Source of the DNA: CAYYUA01 sp964542585
GTDB lineage: Bacteria > Bacteroidota > Bacteroidia > CAILMK01 > CAYYUA01
DNA length: 64,000 nt
Assembly: GCA_964542585.1 (NCBI GenBank)
Contig: CAZIUI010000006.1
Span: forward strand, 39,996-103,995
Direction of reading: 5' to 3'
A program made the position numbers and the translations under genes. Positions 1 to 9,368 of this stretch are shown in pieces (positions within the stretch are counted from its first letter, which is position 1; every line of letters starts with the position of its first letter). The notes under the pieces were generated by a model. That model searched no databases. It saw nothing but the letters and a program-made list of their open reading frames with translations, and was not told the origin of the DNA.

Positions 1-293
1 GTACGACCATTCATGTATTCACTTACAAAGTCCTGAATTACGCGATCCCCGAATTCGCTCCTGATATCCAGTATAAAATGTGGGATTCCATTTTCAACAG
101 CGATCATCCTTGCATCATTGATGCTATCCAGGCTGCAGCAACCGGTTTCTTTTTTATTACCACCTGATGTTTCGTAATCCCACGTTTTCATGGTCATTCC
201 GATGACATCATACCCTTCACTTTTTAGCATTACTGCCGTTAGGGTACTATCGATACCGCCACTCATCGCTACTAGTACCTTTCCCTTACTCAT
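1..293 (-). CDS. mnmA: tRNA-specific 2-thiouridylase MnmA (N-terminal part, cut by window edge)
   Basis: Only the first 97 codons lie in the window; the rest runs off the left edge. The start is the ATG at 291-293. The N-terminus carries the PP-loop ATP-binding motif SGGIDST at residues 11-17, followed by a GCCSLDSINDAR stretch that I recognise from Bacteroidota MnmA. The family adenylates and then thiolates uridine 34 of tRNA Lys, Glu and Gln in the cytoplasm. The gene upstream on the same strand is an enoyl-CoA hydratase, 94 bp away, with no obvious functional link. The assignment rests on the N-terminus alone, so ExsB/TtcA-type PP-loop enzymes are remote alternatives. Confidence 0.88.
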   Translation of the reverse strand, partial: MSKGKVLVAMSGGIDSTLTAVMLKSEGYDVIGMTMKTWDYETSGGNKKETGCCSLDSINDARMIAVENGIPHFILDIRSEFGDRVIQDFVSEYMNGR

Positions 294-387
294 AACCTTT
301 TTTATGCTTTTTTTCAAATAGGTAAAATTTCAATAGAACTAATTAATGGCTCAACCCACTATCATTTCCCTTTGTTTCATTAGCAAG

Positions 388-1170
388 TTATTTTCCGGTA
401 AATACCGGATTCCGTTTTTCAATAAAAGCGGTCATTCCCTCCTTTTGATCTTCTGCTGCAAAAAGGGTGTAAAAGTTTTTCCGCTCGTATTGTAGACCAT
501 CCTGCAAATCCGTTTCAAAAGCAGCCTTTACCGAATCCTTGGCTAACTGAAGAGCAACCGGGCTGTTCTGGGCTACAGTTTTAGCCAGTTTTATGGCCTC
601 GTCAAGGTAAAGTTCTCGAGGTACCACCTTGTTAATCAAACCATATTCATAGGCTTCTTCCGCATTGATCATTTCCCCTGTAAGCACCATTTCCATTGCC
701 CTGGGTTTACCTATAGCTCTAACCAATCGCTGCGTACCTCCAGCACCGGGCATTACACCAATTTTGATTTCCGGTTGTCCGAATTTAGCAGATTCTGACG
801 CCACGATCATATCACACGTCATAGAAAGCTCACAACCGCCTCCAAGGGCAAAGCCGGATACAGCAGCGATTACAGGTTTTTTCGTTTTGTAGATCTGATC
901 CCACGTGCTAAACTGATCCTCTTTTAGCATATCCACGGGGTTTTTATCTACCATGCGCTTAATGTCAGCCCCTGCAGCAAAAGCTTTTTCATTGCCCGTA
1001 ACTACAATTACCCGAACCTCTTCATTTTGATCAAGGGTATACAAGGCTTTTTGCAGCTCCTGCATAAGAGACTGGCTAAGGGCATTCAGTGCCTTGGGTC
1101 TGTTAAGCTGAATCAAAGCTACATGCTGCTCGTAGTCAGGATATACGATAAGATTTTCAAAGTCAGCCAT
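388..1170 (-). CDS. Enoyl-CoA hydratase (crotonase family)
   Basis: This 260-residue protein has the full length of a single-domain crotonase. The oxyanion-hole region is present (AFAAGADI), and both glutamates used by enoyl-CoA hydratases for water addition are visible, in GGGCE and in GQPEIKIGVMPGAGG. It most likely hydrates 2-enoyl-CoA to 3-hydroxyacyl-CoA in fatty-acid or amino-acid breakdown. Members of this family also include 3-hydroxybutyryl-CoA dehydratases, so the exact chain-length preference cannot be read from sequence. It starts at an ATG and stands alone on the minus strand between mnmA and lptG. The methylmalonyl-type mutase and acyl-CoA synthetase elsewhere in the window could share the same pathways. 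Confidence 0.9.
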   Translation of the reverse strand: MADFENLIVYPDYEQHVALIQLNRPKALNALSQSLMQELQKALYTLDQNEEVRVIVVTGNEKAFAAGADIKRMVDKNPVDMLKEDQFSTWDQIYKTKKPVIAAVSGFALGGGCELSMTCDMIVASESAKFGQPEIKIGVMPGAGGTQRLVRAIGKPRAMEMVLTGEMINAEEAYEYGLINKVVPRELYLDEAIKLAKTVAQNSPVALQLAKDSVKAAFETDLQDGLQYERKNFYTLFAAEDQKEGMTAFIEKRNPVFTGK

Positions 1171-1237
1171 GATGGTAGAGGTTTAATTGCCGTTCAAAAA
1201 TGGCAATTTTCACGTACATTAGCTAGCACGGCCCGAA

Positions 1238-2323
1238 TCACTTTGGGGCACGTATAATCAAGTATGTGGCGATAAGGAGATAGAGAAAATTAGGAAACCA
1301 TACAGCAATTAATGGAGGGGCATTTGCATTGGTAGCGAAAGTAGAGGATAATTGGAGCACCATGATATAAGAGAATGCCAACAATATCCCTAATCCTAAA
1401 TGCAGGCCCATACCTCCCCTAATTTTTCGGGAAGCAAGAGCAAATGCCAACATCACTAAAACGACTGTGGAAAATGGTATAGAGGACCTTTTGTAGTACT
1501 CCACCATGTAGTTTACAACATCTTTATTTCCTCTAAGCTTTTCCAGCTCAATAAAGCGACCAAGCTCAGGATTGGTCTTAGCCCGGATGCTGAATTTTTG
1601 TTTTCCGAAGTCTTTGGGCTCCATTGGTAGGGGAAGATTAAGGCTATCGCCGGTCCGGAACTGTTCCTTAACAGAGGTGAAATAACGGGCCTGCCAGTCA
1701 ACCGCAGTCCAGTACTTCTTTTTGTGATTCCATGCTATTTGACGTGACTTAAGTTTATATTTTAGCTGTCGGTTACTATCAAAGCGCTCTAAAGAAAAAT
1801 GATACCCAACACTGTCCTGGTAGTTCAGGCTCTTCATGTAAATAAAGACGTTATGATAGAGCTGTCGGTGTATATGTCGGCCTTCATGCTCATACTCCCC
1901 TTTCAGGTGCTCTGATCGAAAATCGTTCAGGTCTTTATTCGAATTCGGGATTACATGAGCATTCAGATAGAAAGAAACACCAGCTAAGGCAAATCCAACA
2001 ATAAGGTAAGGGACCATTAAGCGGTAAAAACTAATACCGCTTGAGAACATGGCGATAAATTCGGTGCTATAGGCTAACCTTGATGTAAAGTAGATGGCTG
2101 CTATAAAGATGAATAGAGGACTGAACAAGTTCATGAAATAAGGCAGGAAATTAAAGTAGTAATCCACTACTATTTCATAAAGCGTAGGCCCGTCTTCCTT
2201 TAGGAACTCTTCAATCTTTTCTGACACATCAAATACAATAACAATAAGCATGAAAAGCCCTAAGGAGAAGATAAAAGTAGAAACAAAGTTCCAGATGATG
2301 TAGCGGTCCAGCTTTTTCAGCAT
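1238..2323 (-). CDS. LptF/LptG-family permease of the lipopolysaccharide exporter
   Basis: The 361-residue protein has two hydrophobic segments near the N-terminus, a large periplasmic middle region (about residues 125-265), and further membrane segments at the C-terminus, the standard plan of LptF/LptG (YjgP/YjgQ) permeases. The family extracts lipopolysaccharide from the inner membrane together with the LptB ATPase. The opening LDRYIIWNFVSTFIFSL matches the family's coupling-helix region. Its start lies 1 bp after the tgt stop, so the two genes are almost certainly one transcript, an arrangement I know from other Bacteroidota. Whether it is the F or the G paralogue cannot be decided from one copy. 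Confidence 0.9.
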   Translation of the reverse strand: MLKKLDRYIIWNFVSTFIFSLGLFMLIVIVFDVSEKIEEFLKEDGPTLYEIVVDYYFNFLPYFMNLFSPLFIFIAAIYFTSRLAYSTEFIAMFSSGISFYRLMVPYLIVGFALAGVSFYLNAHVIPNSNKDLNDFRSEHLKGEYEHEGRHIHRQLYHNVFIYMKSLNYQDSVGYHFSLERFDSNRQLKYKLKSRQIAWNHKKKYWTAVDWQARYFTSVKEQFRTGDSLNLPLPMEPKDFGKQKFSIRAKTNPELGRFIELEKLRGNKDVVNYMVEYYKRSSIPFSTVVLVMLAFALASRKIRGGMGLHLGLGILLAFSYIMVLQLSSTFATNANAPPLIAVWFPNFLYLLIATYLIIRAPK

Positions 2324-2324
2324 C

Positions 2325-3455
2325 TTATAACCTTCTGCTAAGGATTGGGATCATCCTGTTTTTCCATTCCACAAAACTATCATTGCTTATTTGGGCGCGG
2401 GCGTTGTGCATAAGCCATTGGTAAAAAACCAAATTCTGGATAGAGGTAAGCTGAGGACCCAGGGACTCCCCAGCCCTAAAAAGATGCCTGATGTAAGCCC
2501 TTGAGTACACATGGTCTAGCTGGCTAAGTGGTGGATCATTGAGCGGTCTGAAATCTTTTTGCCATTTCTTGTTCTTAACGTTTATGACACCCTCTGAGGT
2601 ATAAACCAGCCCATGGCGGGCATTCCTGGTTGGTAAAACACAGTCAAAGAGGTCCATACCATTATTTATGCTTTCCAGGATGTTAGCTGGTAGCCCTACT
2701 CCCATGAGATATCGGGGCAATTGGCGGGGTAATAAATCATTAATTGCTGCTGTAACACTGTTCATTAATGAATGCGGCTCACCGACTGACAGGCCCCCAA
2801 TGGCAATTCCGTCCCGCGCCCTTGAAGCAGTGAATTCCGCTGATTGCTTTCGAAGGTTTTCATAAGTTCCACCTTGCACTATAGGAAATAGTGCCTGATG
2901 AAAGCCATAAAAAGGGTCAACCCTATCGTATGCCTCCAAACACCGGTCAAGCCAGCGGTGGGTTAGATCCATAGAAGCGCGAACATATTCATAACTAGAG
3001 GGGTAAGGGGGGCATTCATCAAAAGCCATCATGATATCCGCTCCAATTGAGCGTTGCATGTCAATAGCTCCTTCGGGAGTAAACTGATGATAGGAACCAT
3101 CAATATGGGATTGAAATTGCACCCCTTCTTCCGTTATCCGGCGTTTGTGCCCCAATGAAAATACTTGGTAACCCCCAGAATCGGTAAGTAGTGTGCGGGG
3201 CCACTGCATAAAAGCATGTAAGCCTCCAGCCGCTTCCAATACTTCTAATCCTGGTCGCAGGTAAAGGTGATAGGTATTCCCAAGCACCACAGGGGCATCC
3301 ACCACTTCCTTGAGCGTTTCCTGCGAAACTGTTTTTACGGTACCCAAAGTGCCCACAGGCATGAATGCGGGAGTATCAAATCCTCCATGAGCGGTTTCTA
3401 GTCTACCAACCCTTCCACCGGTTTTTACTGAATCATGCTGAATCGAAAACTCCAT
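2325..3455 (-). CDS. tgt: Queuine tRNA-ribosyltransferase
   Basis: This 376-residue enzyme exchanges guanine 34 of GUN-anticodon tRNAs for the queuosine precursor. Visible family motifs are LLTDSGGYQVFSL, AIGGLSVGEP and DCVLPTRNARHG. In the classical enzyme a CxCxxC cluster plus a histidine holds a structural zinc just after this region. Here the equivalent stretch (residues about 307-325) reads SQLDHVYSRAYIRHL, with no cysteines, while the flanking YSRAY and the final histidine are kept. I believe this loss is shared by other Bacteroidota. The start is an ATG and the gene is followed directly by the lptG-type gene. Confidence 0.95.
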   Translation of the reverse strand: MEFSIQHDSVKTGGRVGRLETAHGGFDTPAFMPVGTLGTVKTVSQETLKEVVDAPVVLGNTYHLYLRPGLEVLEAAGGLHAFMQWPRTLLTDSGGYQVFSLGHKRRITEEGVQFQSHIDGSYHQFTPEGAIDMQRSIGADIMMAFDECPPYPSSYEYVRASMDLTHRWLDRCLEAYDRVDPFYGFHQALFPIVQGGTYENLRKQSAEFTASRARDGIAIGGLSVGEPHSLMNSVTAAINDLLPRQLPRYLMGVGLPANILESINNGMDLFDCVLPTRNARHGLVYTSEGVINVKNKKWQKDFRPLNDPPLSQLDHVYSRAYIRHLFRAGESLGPQLTSIQNLVFYQWLMHNARAQISNDSFVEWKNRMIPILSRRL

Positions 3456-3505
3456 TTTAGAATTTCAGTCCTGCTTTAGTGCTAGTTTCGAAAGCTGGGA
3501 AAATT

Positions 3506-3513
3506 TACCTTTG
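3506..3513 (+). promoter_or_regulatory. Candidate Bacteroidota -7 element (TACCTTTG)
   Basis: The octamer fits the Bacteroidota sigma-A -7 consensus TAnnTTTG and sits 40 nt before the TTG start of the glycosyltransferase gene. A TTTC rather than TTG lies at a plausible -33 distance, so the match is to the -7 box only. Confidence 0.4.
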
Positions 3514-3553
3514 AAGGGAGTCTCCTGCAATCTTAAAAAGCCGAACCTCACTA

Positions 3554-4690
3554 TTGATAGAGCATGGCCCATTATGGTTTCTCCAAGCAATAGGCATTGT
3601 CCTCTTACTATTGCAAATAGCGGTTAACTCGGGCATTTTTCGTAACCTTATTGCTTACAAGCAAGATGGTAAATCGTCTGAAGCTCATTTCACAGGCGGA
3701 ACCTCGGTAGTGATAGCTGCTTACAACGATGCTGAAAACCTGGATGCAAATCTACCATACATTTTACAACAGGAGCACGAGCGCTTTGAAGTCATTGTAG
3801 TTAATGATCACTCCGCTGATGAAACTGTAGAGGTGGTGAGAAGGCTGCAAAATACTTACAGTAACTTACACCTTATTAACCTGGGAGCCCGTGTTTGGAA
3901 GAAGCCTGGCAAGAAGCTAGCTCTTAGCCTGGGTATCAAAAAAGCCCAATACGAAGTAATCCTGCTTACCGATGCCGACTGCTACCCTTCTAGCAATCGG
4001 TGGGTAGCTACCATGGAAGAACCCTTTGCAAATCCTGAAACTTCTTTTGTTATCAGCGTCTCTCCTTATCAAAAAGGTAAGGGTTTCTTGAGCACAGTTG
4101 TCAGGTATGAAACTTTTATAACTGCTTTTCAATACATGGGTTTAGGAATGGCAGGTATGCCTTACATGGGAGTTGGCCGAAACCTTGCTTACCGCAAAAG
4201 CTTTTTTTTAGCCAACAGAGGTTTTGGTGAGCATCACTACCTGGCAGCGGGCGATGATGACTTATTGGTTAACAAACTGGCCACAAGTAAGAACACGGAT
4301 TTTATACTGGAACCTGAAGGTTTTACCTGGAGTCTACCCCCCTTAAGCTGGCGAGAATGGTTTAACCAAAAAAAACGCCACCTTAGTGTTGGGAAGCATT
4401 ACCAGTTTCATCACAAAGTTGCCCTTGGCGCATTATGGGCTCTTCAAGCTAGTTTTTACTTAGTGTTATTAGCAGCTTTGATCATCAATCCGTACGAACC
4501 GTTAATCTGGGGGCTAGTTTTGGCCAAGGCCATAGTATTTTACAGCATCAGTTTACCCGTTTTAAAGCATTTTCAATTACTTCCCCTAGCACTCAGGGCT
4601 TTTGGGTTAGACATCCTCTACCAATTAATATACACTCCCCTCATGGGCGTAGTGCTTAAACTTCAGAAAAAAAGTAACGTATGGGGATAA
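3554..4690 (+). CDS. Membrane-associated family 2 glycosyltransferase
   Basis: The 378-residue protein starts at TTG with a hydrophobic N-terminal helix (about residues 8-26). A GT-A catalytic domain follows, with VVNDHSADET and the metal-binding DAD in LLTDADCYPSS, then membrane helices near the C-terminus. It would add a sugar from a nucleotide donor to a lipid or polysaccharide acceptor at the inner membrane; the acceptor is unknown. Its last codons overlap the rsmG start by 10 bp, so the two are translated from one transcript. No ATG is available near the start, hence the TTG choice. Confidence 0.82.
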   Translation: MIEHGPLWFLQAIGIVLLLLQIAVNSGIFRNLIAYKQDGKSSEAHFTGGTSVVIAAYNDAENLDANLPYILQQEHERFEVIVVNDHSADETVEVVRRLQNTYSNLHLINLGARVWKKPGKKLALSLGIKKAQYEVILLTDADCYPSSNRWVATMEEPFANPETSFVISVSPYQKGKGFLSTVVRYETFITAFQYMGLGMAGMPYMGVGRNLAYRKSFFLANRGFGEHHYLAAGDDDLLVNKLATSKNTDFILEPEGFTWSLPPLSWREWFNQKKRHLSVGKHYQFHHKVALGALWALQASFYLVLLAALIINPYEPLIWGLVLAKAIVFYSISLPVLKHFQLLPLALRAFGLDILYQLIYTPLMGVVLKLQKKSNVWG

Positions 4691-5319
4691 AAGACCGAAA
4701 GTTGTTAGAAAAAGCTTGTCCGGATCTTAATCCTCAACAACGGGAGGCATTACTGCACCTTGACCAGCAGTTGGCCTCCTGGAATCAAAGTATAAACCTG
4801 GTTTCTCGGAAAGATGCTAATAACCTGCTAGAGCGCCACATAATTCACTCTTTGGCTTTGTTTAACCTTATAGCTTTCCAGGATGGCACTAAAATTCTGG
4901 ATGCCGGAACGGGAGGAGGGCTCCCAGGCCTACCTTTAGCTATAGCTTTTCCTCACGTCCAATTTCACCTCGTAGATAGCACGCGAAAAAAACTTCAGGC
5001 GGTAGACGCTATTGCGCGCGAATTAAAGCTCGACAATGTTTCCATTGAGCATCAGCGATTGGAGAACCTCAGCGGATCTTTTGAATTTATTGTAGGGCGG
5101 GCAGTCAGCAATTTCTTACAGTTCAATGAATGGGTTCAGCACTTATTGAGCCGCAAGGACAAACACACCCTTGCCAATGGCATATTTTACTGGAAAGGAG
5201 GTACACTTGAATCAGAATTAAAGAAGTTACCAAAGCAGTACAGAATATTTCCTTTGCCTGAATTATTGGCCGGTATCGGAGATGATGACAAATACATCTT
5301 GTATTACCCTGGAAAGTAA
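4681..5319 (+). CDS. rsmG: 16S rRNA (guanine-527 N7)-methyltransferase RsmG/GidB
   Basis: The 212-residue protein has the SAM-binding motif I as LDAGTGGGLPGLPLA at about residues 73-87, with the INLVSRKD and RHIIHSLAL signatures before it, all typical of RsmG. The family methylates N7 of G527 in the 530 loop of 16S rRNA. The ATG lies inside the end of the glycosyltransferase gene, giving a 10-bp overlap and probable translational coupling. Length is normal for the family. Confidence 0.95.
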   Translation: MGIKDRKLLEKACPDLNPQQREALLHLDQQLASWNQSINLVSRKDANNLLERHIIHSLALFNLIAFQDGTKILDAGTGGGLPGLPLAIAFPHVQFHLVDSTRKKLQAVDAIARELKLDNVSIEHQRLENLSGSFEFIVGRAVSNFLQFNEWVQHLLSRKDKHTLANGIFYWKGGTLESELKKLPKQYRIFPLPELLAGIGDDDKYILYYPGK

Positions 5320-5392
5320 ATCATATCAGTTTAACCCTTACCCAGTAGGCTTTGGGTACGCTTATGATCTTTTACCCGTAACATTTCAAACC

Positions 5393-6436
5393 TCAACGGG
5401 CACTATAAGCCAATTTTTTTAATTCAGAGCTGAAAGGTTCAAATGCTTCCGATGAGACTCCCTTAGTGCCCACATCCCAATTATTGAGATTTTTCAAAGG
5501 TCCTTCTTGCCATTCATCAAGCGCTGCTATCCCGCTCACTTCCAATAGTTGTAGGAGATGCTGAGCTACGGCATATTGCGGGCCCATTTGGCCGTTTTCT
5601 ATTTTAATGGCCATACCAATTCCTCTTTGGGGAAGGGTTAGCCCAAATATCCCTTCAGCTCCTGTTTTCCCGATAACAGATTCATTGGCATGCTTAAGCA
5701 GTTGGGTGCAATACCGCTTGTTCCCAGCAATCATAAAAGGATAGGCTTGTACGGAGGCTAGTAACCTTGCACACGCCTTTCCCCTTGAGGTGTTTTGATT
5801 TTGCAAGGACGCCAATTGCTGGTAGCCTAGTGCTTGATGGTATAAAGATAGCGGATAAATGGGTGCTGAACAGCCGTCCCTCGCTCCTTCCAGTTCTTGT
5901 ACTTCAGTATGATGCATATCAGCTACAGCCTCCTTAACAGCTATCTGCACCGGGTGATCAAAATCTAGGTATTTGGCAACCTCGTACCCCCAAAAACTGC
6001 ATAATGCAAGAAACCCAGCATGCTTACCCGAGCAGTTGTTGTAAACCGGCTGTGGCTGCCAATCATTTTTGTAGAACGGCAAACGGTCTTTATAACGGGA
6101 CGGATACTGCGGGCCACATTGGAGATATTCTTCATTTAAGCCAGCTTTATCAAGTATACTGCGAATAGCCGCCACATGGCCTTCTTCTCCATTATGAGAC
6201 CCGCAAGTAATGGCCAACTCCTCCTCTGAAAAGTCCAAATCATCAGCCGCGCCACTTTCAAGCAGGGGTAGTTGCTGAAAAAACTTTAAAGCGGACCTTG
6301 GATAAGTGATTTGATGCGGGTCTCCTAAAGAAAATTGGAGAGAACCTGAAGCATCAACAAGGCATACAGCACCACGATGTGCACTTTCGCAGGTATCCCC
6401 TCTGTAGGTGCGATACAGTATAGGGTTAGTTTTCAT
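5393..6436 (-). CDS. Asparaginase II family (rhizobial-type L-asparaginase)
   Basis: The 347-residue protein matches the Asparaginase_II family, which is unrelated to the E. coli AnsA/AnsB fold. Recognisable stretches are AHRGAVCLVDASG near the N-terminus, YPRSALKFFQQLPLLESGAA, ITCGSHNGEEGHV, and NNCSGKHAGFLALC. The family hydrolyses L-asparagine to aspartate and ammonia. No signal peptide is seen, so it should be cytoplasmic. It lies 18 bp downstream of the Wzi-like gene on the same strand and could be cotranscribed. The substrate is inferred from family only. Confidence 0.85.
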   Translation of the reverse strand: MKTNPILYRTYRGDTCESAHRGAVCLVDASGSLQFSLGDPHQITYPRSALKFFQQLPLLESGAADDLDFSEEELAITCGSHNGEEGHVAAIRSILDKAGLNEEYLQCGPQYPSRYKDRLPFYKNDWQPQPVYNNCSGKHAGFLALCSFWGYEVAKYLDFDHPVQIAVKEAVADMHHTEVQELEGARDGCSAPIYPLSLYHQALGYQQLASLQNQNTSRGKACARLLASVQAYPFMIAGNKRYCTQLLKHANESVIGKTGAEGIFGLTLPQRGIGMAIKIENGQMGPQYAVAQHLLQLLEVSGIAALDEWQEGPLKNLNNWDVGTKGVSSEAFEPFSSELKKLAYSAR

Positions 6437-6454
6437 AAGATGGAGAATTTTAGC

Positions 6455-8152
6455 CTAAAACAAAGGCGCTTTACGATTAAAGTGATATTGTAGCCCAGTA
6501 CCAAAATAAAAACTGGATTGCTCGAGTGAGGGGTGATCGCTAACCTGCTCTCGATACCGAGCCCTTAGCTGAAGCATGAGGTTTGGAAAAGGCTCATAAC
6601 CAATTGTCAGGTTAACCCACTGGCGGGTAGTCTGTGCTCCCTGAGCCACTTCATTGTTATAGTCTTGTTCGCGGGTTTCGTAAGAAAGGCGGGGGTTGCC
6701 TCCCCAATTAGACCCATTGGTGTCAGCACCATGCCTTGCAAGGCCTGTAATCAGGCGTAAGCGCCATCGTTTAAAAGGCTGATAACGGATTCGCAGCAAT
6801 CCCTCCCGGAAATTTGCCCCTAAAGGATGAGCTAAAGGCTGCCGGTACTGCGTGTATTTATCACTCGCTTTTTGTGAATACAGATAAGGCCGGGCTTGGT
6901 TATACTCAAATCCCACATCCAATTGATTGACTCCAAAAAAATCTACATATCGGACGCCTAGCTGATAGCCAAATTTATTTGCCCACCATCCATCATCTGC
7001 CCGGATTTCAGAGATCTTGAATTCATCCAGGATAAATTGCCCATACAGCTGGAAGTTGTTAAACGGAATGTAATCGGCATTCATCCCTACCAATAAATTG
7101 TCTGGGCTTCCAAGCTGATGATCCACATAACGATAAAAGATAATGGGATTTAAATAATCAGGCCTAAAGCCCCTATCATTGCTACGATTAAAAATCACCC
7201 CTTCAAAAAATCCAAGCTCTAAAGACGAGGTTATATCCAAACTCAAATGGTGAAAGGCCCCGTATTTTTCGCTGTAAGGTTTGCTACTGATGTCTTCACC
7301 GGTCATTTTGGTGAAGATGTTTTGGTAGTCAATTGGGCCCACCTGAGTTCTTGCCCGCAAAAAAAGGTAATTAGGACCAAAATCAGAGAGCAACATTGAG
7401 CGGTATCCTTCTCCTATGAAGTGATTCCCATGGCCAAATTGAAAATGAATGTGCTCTGAAGCTTCAAAGGTTATGGAGCCACTAGCATTGAAAAAATCGT
7501 AAATTTCTCCATCGCTTTTGATAAAGCCATGGCCTGGTAATACTCCGTAATCGGAGGAATATTGATCTACATATGCAGGTTGTGTAGTTTGATTCTCACT
7601 AAGGTAAAACTGGAAACCCAGCGCCCGGTCTACATTGCCTCTTAAAGCAACTCCTCGGGTATTCCGGTAAAGCCATCCCTCCCCTTCTTGCGATCGATGT
7701 AAATGAAGGCCAAGGACAGGATTAGCGTACAGGCTAAAGCCTGCTCCATCAGCTTCGTGCTTACTGTAGCTGAAGAGATGCCTGCGACTCTCATAAAATG
7801 CATTCCAAATGCCTTTTTGCCTTTGTGGTAAATCATTAGCATTACCCAAGTCCTCCATGTAAGGGCGGTTTAAACCAGCTAATTGGCGTAATTGGTAGCG
7901 ATCAACCTCAGACCGGGCACCTGGCACACTATCCCATAGGCCTTTCCAGGATTCATCAGTAGTTACCCTTGCTCTGCTAAAAGGCTTGATATGGGTACTG
8001 ATTCCATTTAGATGCTTGCCGCGTCTGAGCTCCCAGCGCTCCACAATATTTTCACTCCGGGAGTTTAAGTAAAAAGTTGGGGCTTGAGCACGGCCAATTT
8101 TTAACAATGCAAGGCCGGCTAAGATAACCGAGAAAGCTAGTTTTTTATTCAT
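6455..8152 (-). CDS. Wzi-like capsule-assembly outer-membrane beta-barrel protein
   Basis: From the ATG at 8152 the protein has 565 residues with a signal peptide ending near GRAQA. The body is rich in alternating aromatic/polar strands (for example FQFGHGNHFIGEGYRS) and ends in an amphipathic strand with aromatic residues, consistent with an outer-membrane barrel. The GHGNHFIGEGYRSMLLSD motif resembles capsule-assembly Wzi-family proteins of Bacteroidota. Wzi binds capsular polysaccharide at the cell surface in enterobacteria; that role is inference here, with no capsule cluster nearby. Its start overlaps the end of the ABC permease gene by 8 bp. An upstream start at 8167 is possible but less likely because it precedes the signal peptide. 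Confidence 0.65.
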   Translation of the reverse strand: MNKKLAFSVILAGLALLKIGRAQAPTFYLNSRSENIVERWELRRGKHLNGISTHIKPFSRARVTTDESWKGLWDSVPGARSEVDRYQLRQLAGLNRPYMEDLGNANDLPQRQKGIWNAFYESRRHLFSYSKHEADGAGFSLYANPVLGLHLHRSQEGEGWLYRNTRGVALRGNVDRALGFQFYLSENQTTQPAYVDQYSSDYGVLPGHGFIKSDGEIYDFFNASGSITFEASEHIHFQFGHGNHFIGEGYRSMLLSDFGPNYLFLRARTQVGPIDYQNIFTKMTGEDISSKPYSEKYGAFHHLSLDITSSLELGFFEGVIFNRSNDRGFRPDYLNPIIFYRYVDHQLGSPDNLLVGMNADYIPFNNFQLYGQFILDEFKISEIRADDGWWANKFGYQLGVRYVDFFGVNQLDVGFEYNQARPYLYSQKASDKYTQYRQPLAHPLGANFREGLLRIRYQPFKRWRLRLITGLARHGADTNGSNWGGNPRLSYETREQDYNNEVAQGAQTTRQWVNLTIGYEPFPNLMLQLRARYREQVSDHPSLEQSSFYFGTGLQYHFNRKAPLF

Positions 8153-9368
8153 ACCGCAGTGATTCAATTGGATTGAGCTTAGCGGCTCGTTTAGCAGGGT
8201 AGTAACCCGCTAATACCCCCACCAGTAGACAAATAATGAAGCCACCAATAGCCCAGCCCCAAGGTATGGAAATTTGATTACCAAAAAAGAAGGTGATGCT
8301 GTTTCCGGCCAGTAGGCCTAGGACAATACCTATAAAACCTCCTAACTGGCTAATTAGAATGGCCTCAAACAGGAATTGATACTGAATGGCTATACTGGAT
8401 GCACCCAACGCTTTTCTTATACCTATTTCCTGGGTTCTTTCCTTTACGGAGACCAACATGATGTTCATGAGGCCTACGGCAGCCCCTAATAAGGTAATAA
8501 ACCCAATTAAATAGGTGGAGATACGGACGTACCATAGGTTCTGAGTTACGCTGCCTGCTAACTTATCGCTTTTTTTTATGGTAAAATTGTTGTCGGCTTT
8601 GATTCCTAGTTCCCGCGCCACCCGGAAAGGTCCAATGGCTTCCTGAACCGCCTTTTTGAGTTTACCGATCTTACTGACTTTCACAGAAAGCGTAAAATCA
8701 GGCTGACGCTGGGTAAAATTTTGTTGGGCATTGGTATAGGGTATCAGGATGGCATTATCACCTGAAAATTGCATTGAAGACCCCTTAGGCTTTAAAACTC
8801 CTATCACTCGGTATTGGTGGGCGCCTACTGACACCCTTTTGCCAATGGCATCCCGGGGTCCAAAAATCTCTCTTTTCAGCCCATAGCCAATAAGCGCCTT
8901 ATTGGCACCTTTGGCTACCCCACTGCCCGTGAAATTCCGGCCATTTAAGATCTCCTGGCCTGCTGTGTAAATAAAGTTTTCATCAATAGCCTTAACCGTA
9001 ATTTGGGGATTGGTTTCCTCACCCTGAAATTTAACCACCGCGGAACCTGAAACTTCGTAATGCGCTGATACCCTGGAAGGATAATGGTATGCCTCCTTAA
9101 AAAAATTGACCTGTCTTTCGTTAATGCGCTCGTGTTCATCACTACTGCCTCCTCGCCTTCGGTAGCGGCTATCCTGCCCTTTCTTTTCCATTTTAAAGGT
9201 ACGAGCCCCCATCTCAGCCAGGTTGTTGCGCAGACTATTTTGAATGCTTTGCAATGCTGTCACCATTCCTACCAGAGCCATTATCCCAAAAGCGATGATA
9301 GCCATTGTTAGACTTGCGCGGAGGGCATTGGTACGTAAGGTTCCAAAAGCTTCGGAAAAGTGGTTCAT
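8145..9368 (-). CDS. MacB-type ABC transporter permease
   Basis: The 407-residue protein has one N-terminal membrane helix, a large periplasmic domain (MacB_PCD type, about residues 40-265), then three C-terminal helices forming an FtsX-type permease domain with the signature VSVKERTQEIGIRKALGA. It ends in the typical PAKRAAKLNPIESLRYE tail. MacB-type permeases use mechanotransmission to export lipoproteins, peptides or other envelope substrates. No ATPase gene lies next to it, so its ATPase must be encoded elsewhere; the FtsE-like ATPase at 33581 is a different type. The downstream barrel gene starts inside its last codons, suggesting coupled expression. Confidence 0.88.
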   Translation of the reverse strand: MNHFSEAFGTLRTNALRASLTMAIIAFGIMALVGMVTALQSIQNSLRNNLAEMGARTFKMEKKGQDSRYRRRGGSSDEHERINERQVNFFKEAYHYPSRVSAHYEVSGSAVVKFQGEETNPQITVKAIDENFIYTAGQEILNGRNFTGSGVAKGANKALIGYGLKREIFGPRDAIGKRVSVGAHQYRVIGVLKPKGSSMQFSGDNAILIPYTNAQQNFTQRQPDFTLSVKVSKIGKLKKAVQEAIGPFRVARELGIKADNNFTIKKSDKLAGSVTQNLWYVRISTYLIGFITLLGAAVGLMNIMLVSVKERTQEIGIRKALGASSIAIQYQFLFEAILISQLGGFIGIVLGLLAGNSITFFFGNQISIPWGWAIGGFIICLLVGVLAGYYPAKRAAKLNPIESLRYE

